Source of the DNA: Pseudoruegeria aquimaris
GTDB taxonomy: Bacteria; Pseudomonadota; Alphaproteobacteria; Rhodobacterales; Rhodobacteraceae
NCBI RefSeq assembly: GCF_900172235.1
Contig: NZ_FWFQ01000027.1
Coordinates: 1-44,273, forward strand
DNA length: 44,273 nucleotides
Direction: 5' to 3'
Shown here: one piece after another, positions 41,527 to 44,273 of the stretch
Numbering within the stretch: position 1 is the stretch's first letter
How the letters are laid out: each line of letters opens with the position of its first letter
The notes under the pieces: generated by a model
Told to the model about the DNA's origin: nothing
Database searches by the model: none
Seen by the model: only the letters and a program-made list of their open reading frames with translations
Translations under genes and position numbers: made by a program

Positions 41527-42672
41527 TCAGGCGTCGTGGACGTAGTAGCGGCCCATGGTGCCGGCGGCCTCTTCGAGCTTGGCGAAGGTCTCCATCGAGC
41601 CAGCCAGCTCGACCTTGAACTCGTCCCATTCGCTGCGCTGGTAGCCACCGGCCTCTTTCCATTCGCCGAGCTGATCTTCGCTCAGGGAATGGAATTCGAC
41701 GCCGGCCTTCACCAGCTCGGCCATGGCGTAGGCGCGCGCGGAGGGCACTTTGGCGAGGTTCTGGTGGGCGGTCAGCTCACCGGCAAACTCGACGCCTTCC
41801 TGAACGTCGGAGGGCAGCGAGTTGAACCACTCGAGGTTCATCGAGTAGATCTGGCTGTCCGGCACCGCCTGCGTGAAGGTGACGTGGCTCAGGATGTCCT
41901 TGAAGCCAAACACGTAGAGCGCGCCGACAGAAGGATCGAGCGCATCGGCCACGCCCTGCTTGATGGCAGACGGCGTCTCGCCCCAGGCCACAGGCGTCGG
42001 GTTGGCGCCGACCATGCGGTAGTACTGCTGCAGCATCTTGGAGCCCGGCACGCGGAATTTCACGCCGGCCATGTCGCCCGGGGTGATGACGGCATCGCCG
42101 CCCTTGCGCACGGCCACGACGCGCGGATCGATGTTGATGTAGAACAGCGCCTTGAAGCCCGCGGCTTCGATCTTGGGGTGCACTTCGCTCTTCCAGGCGT
42201 CGGAGGTGACGAGGTTGGTGAAGCGCTGGTTGGAGCCGCAGAAGTAGGGCATGTTGATGAGGTCGGCCGCGCTCGCATAGGGCGCGAAGTTGGACAACGA
42301 GTGCTGGGCGCATTGGATCGTGCCGGCCTGCACCGCCTGCACCAGCGCCCCGCCCGCGCCGAGCTGGCCGCCGGGGGCGAGCTTGACGTAGATCTTGCCG
42401 TTGGTGGCGTTCTGGATGTTTTCCTTCAGGTCCAGCTGCATGATCGGATAGCTGCGGGAGGCGCCCAGCACGTAGGCCGTGGCGATCGTCATCACGTGGT
42501 CCGCGGCGGCCTCACGCTCTTTCTCTTCCTTGGCGGTCTGGGCGACGGCCTCGGTGGACCAGAGCATCCCGCCGGCCCCGGCGACGACGGCCGCCGTGAA
42601 GCTGCCGCTGCCGGCCAGTTTCAAGAAGTTGCGTCGCTCCAGCGACGCGATCTCGCGTTTCTCACGATCCAT
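41527..42672 (-). CDS. dctP: TRAP transporter substrate-binding protein DctP, with twin-arginine signal
   Basis: A 381-residue periplasmic binding protein of the DctP family. Its N-terminus, ERRNFLKLAGSG then a hydrophobic stretch to AVAQ, matches a twin-arginine signal, as in some TRAP proteins exported folded. The mature domain has LGASRSYPIMQLDLKENIQNATNGKI, GGQLGAGGALVQAVQAGTIQ, VKFRVPGSKMLQQYYRMVGANPTPVAWGETPSAIKQGVADAL (ligand carboxylate-binding Arg region). GGGAGGAAAAC precedes the ATG at 42672. In this operon its ligand should be DHPS or sulfolactate; the sequence does not prove this. Confidence 0.92.
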   Translation of the reverse strand: MDREKREIASLERRNFLKLAGSGSFTAAVVAGAGGMLWSTEAVAQTAKEEKEREAAADHVMTIATAYVLGASRSYPIMQLDLKENIQNATNGKIYVKLAPGGQLGAGGALVQAVQAGTIQCAQHSLSNFAPYASAADLINMPYFCGSNQRFTNLVTSDAWKSEVHPKIEAAGFKALFYINIDPRVVAVRKGGDAVITPGDMAGVKFRVPGSKMLQQYYRMVGANPTPVAWGETPSAIKQGVADALDPSVGALYVFGFKDILSHVTFTQAVPDSQIYSMNLEWFNSLPSDVQEGVEFAGELTAHQNLAKVPSARAYAMAELVKAGVEFHSLSEDQLGEWKEAGGYQRSEWDEFKVELAGSMETFAKLEEAAGTMGRYYVHDA

Positions 42673-42692
42673 GTTTTCCTCCCTGGATTGGT

Positions 42693-42884
42693 TCATGATT
42701 GGTTGTTGTCTTTTGATTTTTCGGCGGCTTCGCGGCGCAGGATGTCGATCACGAAGACGATGGTCGCCGCGAAGAGCATCAGCATTTCGCCCACGTCGCC
42801 CATGAACTGGGCCTTGCCGTAGGCCCCGAGCAGAACATTGCCGAGGTAGATGGCGAAGAGCGCCGCGGAAAATAGCAGAAACAC
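42693..42884 (-). CDS. Small membrane protein at the head of the TRAP operon (63 residues)
   Basis: A 63-residue protein with two predicted helices (about 1-20 and 32-50) and a charged tail (RREAAEKSKDNNQS). It is the first gene of the operon, starting with GTG at 42884 after GGGAGGAG, and dctP follows 20 bases after its stop. I recognise no family. Being made ahead of the transporter, it might help its assembly or act as a regulator of it, but this is inference from position. A 62-residue two-helix protein has a comparable place in the ABC operon (7679-7867); the sequences are not obviously related. Confidence 0.7.
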   Translation of the reverse strand: MFLLFSAALFAIYLGNVLLGAYGKAQFMGDVGEMLMLFAATIVFVIDILRREAAEKSKDNNQS

Positions 42885-42915
42885 GGGTGACTCCTCCCTT
42901 CACGCCGATTCTCCA

Positions 42916-42937
42916 GAAATGTAAGCGCTTACATTTC
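42916..42937. promoter_or_regulatory. LacI operator candidate 1 of the DHPS operon
   Basis: A 22-bp perfect palindrome, GAAATGTAAGCGCTTACATTTC, with the typical LacI core AAGCGCTT. It lies just upstream of the operon's first gene. Confidence 0.8.
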
Positions 42938-42941
42938 ACGA

Positions 42942-42955
42942 TGCAAGCGCTTACA
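42942..42955. promoter_or_regulatory. LacI operator candidate 2 of the DHPS operon
   Basis: TGCAAGCGCTTACA is the same core with one mismatch in the arm; centres of the two sites are 22 bases apart, about two helical turns. Both lie between the operon and the LacI gene and can serve both promoters. Confidence 0.75.
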
Positions 42956-43026
42956 TTTGATCCCGTGCCCGCATGGCGGTAAGCCGGAAGGGCGGGAACG
43001 CGAGGTTGGAAACGAAAGGGGCATGA

Positions 43027-44085
43027 ATGGCTGAGGATCGGCCCGGCACGGACGGCGGCATGGCGTGGGAAGGAATTTCCCCGACGCTGGAAGACGTTGC
43101 CGCGCGTGCAAAGGTCTCCACGGCGACGGTATCCCGATGCCTGAACGCCCCGCAGCGGGTCTCGGAACGGACCCGTGAACGGGTGATGGAGGCCGTCCGG
43201 GCGCTCGGATATGCCCCGCATTTCGGCGCACGCGCGCTGGCCGCCAACCGCACAAACACCTTCGGCGCGATCATCCCGACCATGGAAAACGCGATCTTCG
43301 CGCGTGGCCTTCAGGCCTTCCAGGAGGAGCTGGGCCGCCACGGAATCACCCTGCTGGTGGCCTCGTCCTCCTATAGCCCGGAGCTGGAGGAGGAGCAGAT
43401 CCGCACGCTGATCGCGCGCGGGGCGGAGGCCGTGCTGCTGATCGGGCAGGATCGCACGCCGGAAAGCTACACGCTGCTGCGTCGGCGCAGGATCCCGCAT
43501 GTCGTCGCCTGGACCAACGCGCGCGGGGAGGGGCCGGTGTCGATCGGCTTCGACAACCGAAAGGCCATGGCCGCGCTCACCGCCCGCGTGCTCGAGCAGG
43601 GGCACCGCCGGCTCGCCCTCGTCAGCGCGCCGCGCGCGGGCAACGACAGGGCGCGCGAGCGCGCCGAGGGCGTATCGGAGGCGATGGCGGCGCACGGGGT
43701 GCCGCCCGCCGATCTGGTGCTGATCGAAACACCCTATTCCATCACCAACGGAGCGGAGGCCTTTGCCCGGCTGATGGCGCGCAGGCCCCGGCCCACGGCC
43801 GTGCTCTGCGGCAACGACGTTCTGGCCGCCGGGGCGCTGCGGCAGGCGCGGGAAATGGGGATCGACGTGCCGGGCGAAGTCTCCGTGACCGGCTTCGACG
43901 ACATCGAACTGGCCGAGATCGTGACGCCGGCGCTGACCACCGTCCACGTGCCGCACCGCGCCATGGGCGCCGGCGCCGCGCGCAAGCTCATGGCCCTGCG
44001 CAACGGCGAGGACGTGGGTGCCAGCGAGGAACTGGAGGCCACCATCGTGTGGCGGGAGTCCCTGGGCCCCGCCGCCGTCGGCTAG
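43027..44085 (+). CDS. LacI-family transcriptional regulator of the DHPS operon
   Basis: A 352-residue regulator with a LacI helix-turn-helix (TLEDVAARAKVSTATVSRCLNAPQRVSERTRERVMEAVRALGYAPHFGARALAANRT) after a 16-residue leader, and a periplasmic-binding-protein-like effector domain (FGAIIPTMENAIFARG, VLLIGQDRTPESY, TAVLCGNDVLAAGALRQAREMGIDVPGEVSVTGFDDIELAEIVTPALTTVHVP). It faces away from the TRAP/hpsN/suy operon, and two AAGCGCTT palindromes lie between. It probably represses that operon until DHPS or a product binds. The last base of its TAG stop is the first base of the insertion sequence, so the insertion hit exactly at the stop codon without changing the protein. Confidence 0.9.
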   Translation: MAEDRPGTDGGMAWEGISPTLEDVAARAKVSTATVSRCLNAPQRVSERTRERVMEAVRALGYAPHFGARALAANRTNTFGAIIPTMENAIFARGLQAFQEELGRHGITLLVASSSYSPELEEEQIRTLIARGAEAVLLIGQDRTPESYTLLRRRRIPHVVAWTNARGEGPVSIGFDNRKAMAALTARVLEQGHRRLALVSAPRAGNDRARERAEGVSEAMAAHGVPPADLVLIETPYSITNGAEAFARLMARRPRPTAVLCGNDVLAAGALRQAREMGIDVPGEVSVTGFDDIELAEIVTPALTTVHVPHRAMGAGAARKLMALRNGEDVGASEELEATIVWRESLGPAAVG

Positions 44086-44273
44086 GTCGTGGACTCATAA
44101 TGTCTGATCCAGAGCCTTGAGCAAGCGAGGTGAAGTGCGGCGAGGAAGTTTGCTGCGGTTTTGAAGTATCGCGTTGCGATGCCGCGGAAGTGTTTGAGAC
44201 GATTGAAGAACCGTTCGACCTTGTTGCGTTCGCGGTAGAGGTCTCGGTCGACGGTCCTGACCACGCGGACGTT
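44082..44273 (-). CDS. IS5-family transposase, C-terminal fragment (enters from the right edge)
   Basis: The last 63 residues of an IS5/IS427-type transposase: RTVDRDLYRERNKVERFFNRLKHFRGIATRYFKTAANFLAALHLA. The Glu of the DDE catalytic triad is in RNKVERFFNRLK. The final codons run through the terminal inverted repeat, and the stop TAG is completed by the flanking TA plus the next genomic base. Same strand as the N-terminal fragment at 1-55. Confidence 0.85.
   Translation of the reverse strand, partial: NVRVVRTVDRDLYRERNKVERFFNRLKHFRGIATRYFKTAANFLAALHLACSRLWIRHYESTT
44085..44100. repeat. IS terminal inverted repeat, right copy
   Basis: GGTCGTGGACTCATAA is the inverted match, one mismatch in 16, of the terminus at 110-125. 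Confidence 0.85.
44085..44273 (-). mobile_element. IS5-family insertion sequence, terminal part (transposase-end side)
   Basis: The outer 189 bases of an insertion sequence that continues past the right edge. It begins with the inverted repeat at 44085-44100, immediately after TA at 44083-44084, and holds the transposase C-terminus. Confidence 0.8.

Noticed and set aside
1-44273. A plasmid backbone or prophage
   Set aside because: No replication, partition, mobilisation, integrase or structural phage gene was found in the window, so only the IS ends hint at mobility.

Overview
The window looks like a stretch of chromosome or large replicon from a marine alphaproteobacterium of the Rhodobacteraceae (roseobacter type). 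This is inferred from the uniformly GC-rich DNA with strong third-position GC bias, the family content (TRAP and ABC transporters for organic solutes, a sulfolactate sulfo-lyase with a HisD-like sulfopropanediol dehydrogenase, an ALDH7/Lrp lysine module, a leucine carboxylase operon) and the tight operons with ATGA stop/start overlaps. I saw no rRNA, tRNA, CRISPR array, phage module or replication/partition gene. No gap between genes exceeds about 260 bases.

Layout. Both ends lie inside an IS5-family insertion sequence: 1-125 holds one terminus with the transposase start, and 44085-44273 holds the opposite terminus with the transposase end. Both pieces are in the same orientation and each is flanked by TA. 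230-2167: a soluble PAP2/haloperoxidase-fold phosphatase with an N-terminal (NGGI)7 repeat, followed by a papain-like protein. 2260-11581: an SDR and a LacI regulator (minus strand), divergent from an ABC importer operon (binding protein, two permeases, a 62-residue membrane protein, two different ATPases) that ends in a DhaK-DhaL kinase. This is probably a polyol/ketose uptake and phosphorylation unit. 11660-14925: Lrp regulator, lysine 6-dehydrogenase-like enzyme and ALDH7, a likely lysine-to-aminoadipate module. 14959-18627: mannonate dehydratase divergent from a GH31 alpha-glycosidase.

18750-27171: a branched-chain amino acid operon with an HSD17B10-like SDR, isovaleryl-CoA dehydrogenase, EcsC protein, both methylcrotonyl-CoA carboxylase subunits with an ASCH protein between them, and an aldehyde dehydrogenase. 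27265-30786: a LysR regulator divergent from a nitroreductase, a luciferase-like oxidoreductase and an SDR. 30955-34459: a two-subunit molybdenum hydroxylase (iorAB type) divergent from a TetR gene, with two 18-bp palindromes between them.

34507-44085: a ten-gene minus-strand operon, divergent from its own LacI regulator. It encodes a 63-residue membrane protein, TRAP transporter DctP-DctQ-DctM, HpsN, an SDR, a zinc alcohol dehydrogenase, SuyA, SuyB and a UspA protein. From family knowledge this is a 2,3-dihydroxypropane-1-sulfonate (DHPS) catabolic operon: uptake by TRAP, interconversion of enantiomers by the two dehydrogenases, oxidation to (R)-sulfolactate by HpsN, and cleavage to pyruvate and sulfite by SuyAB. 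Two perfect or near-perfect LacI palindromes sit between operon and regulator.

The least explained items are the NGGI-repeat phosphatase/papain pair, the two small membrane proteins tied to the ABC and TRAP systems, the EcsC and ASCH genes embedded in the leucine operon, and the way the two window ends fit together as one IS copy.
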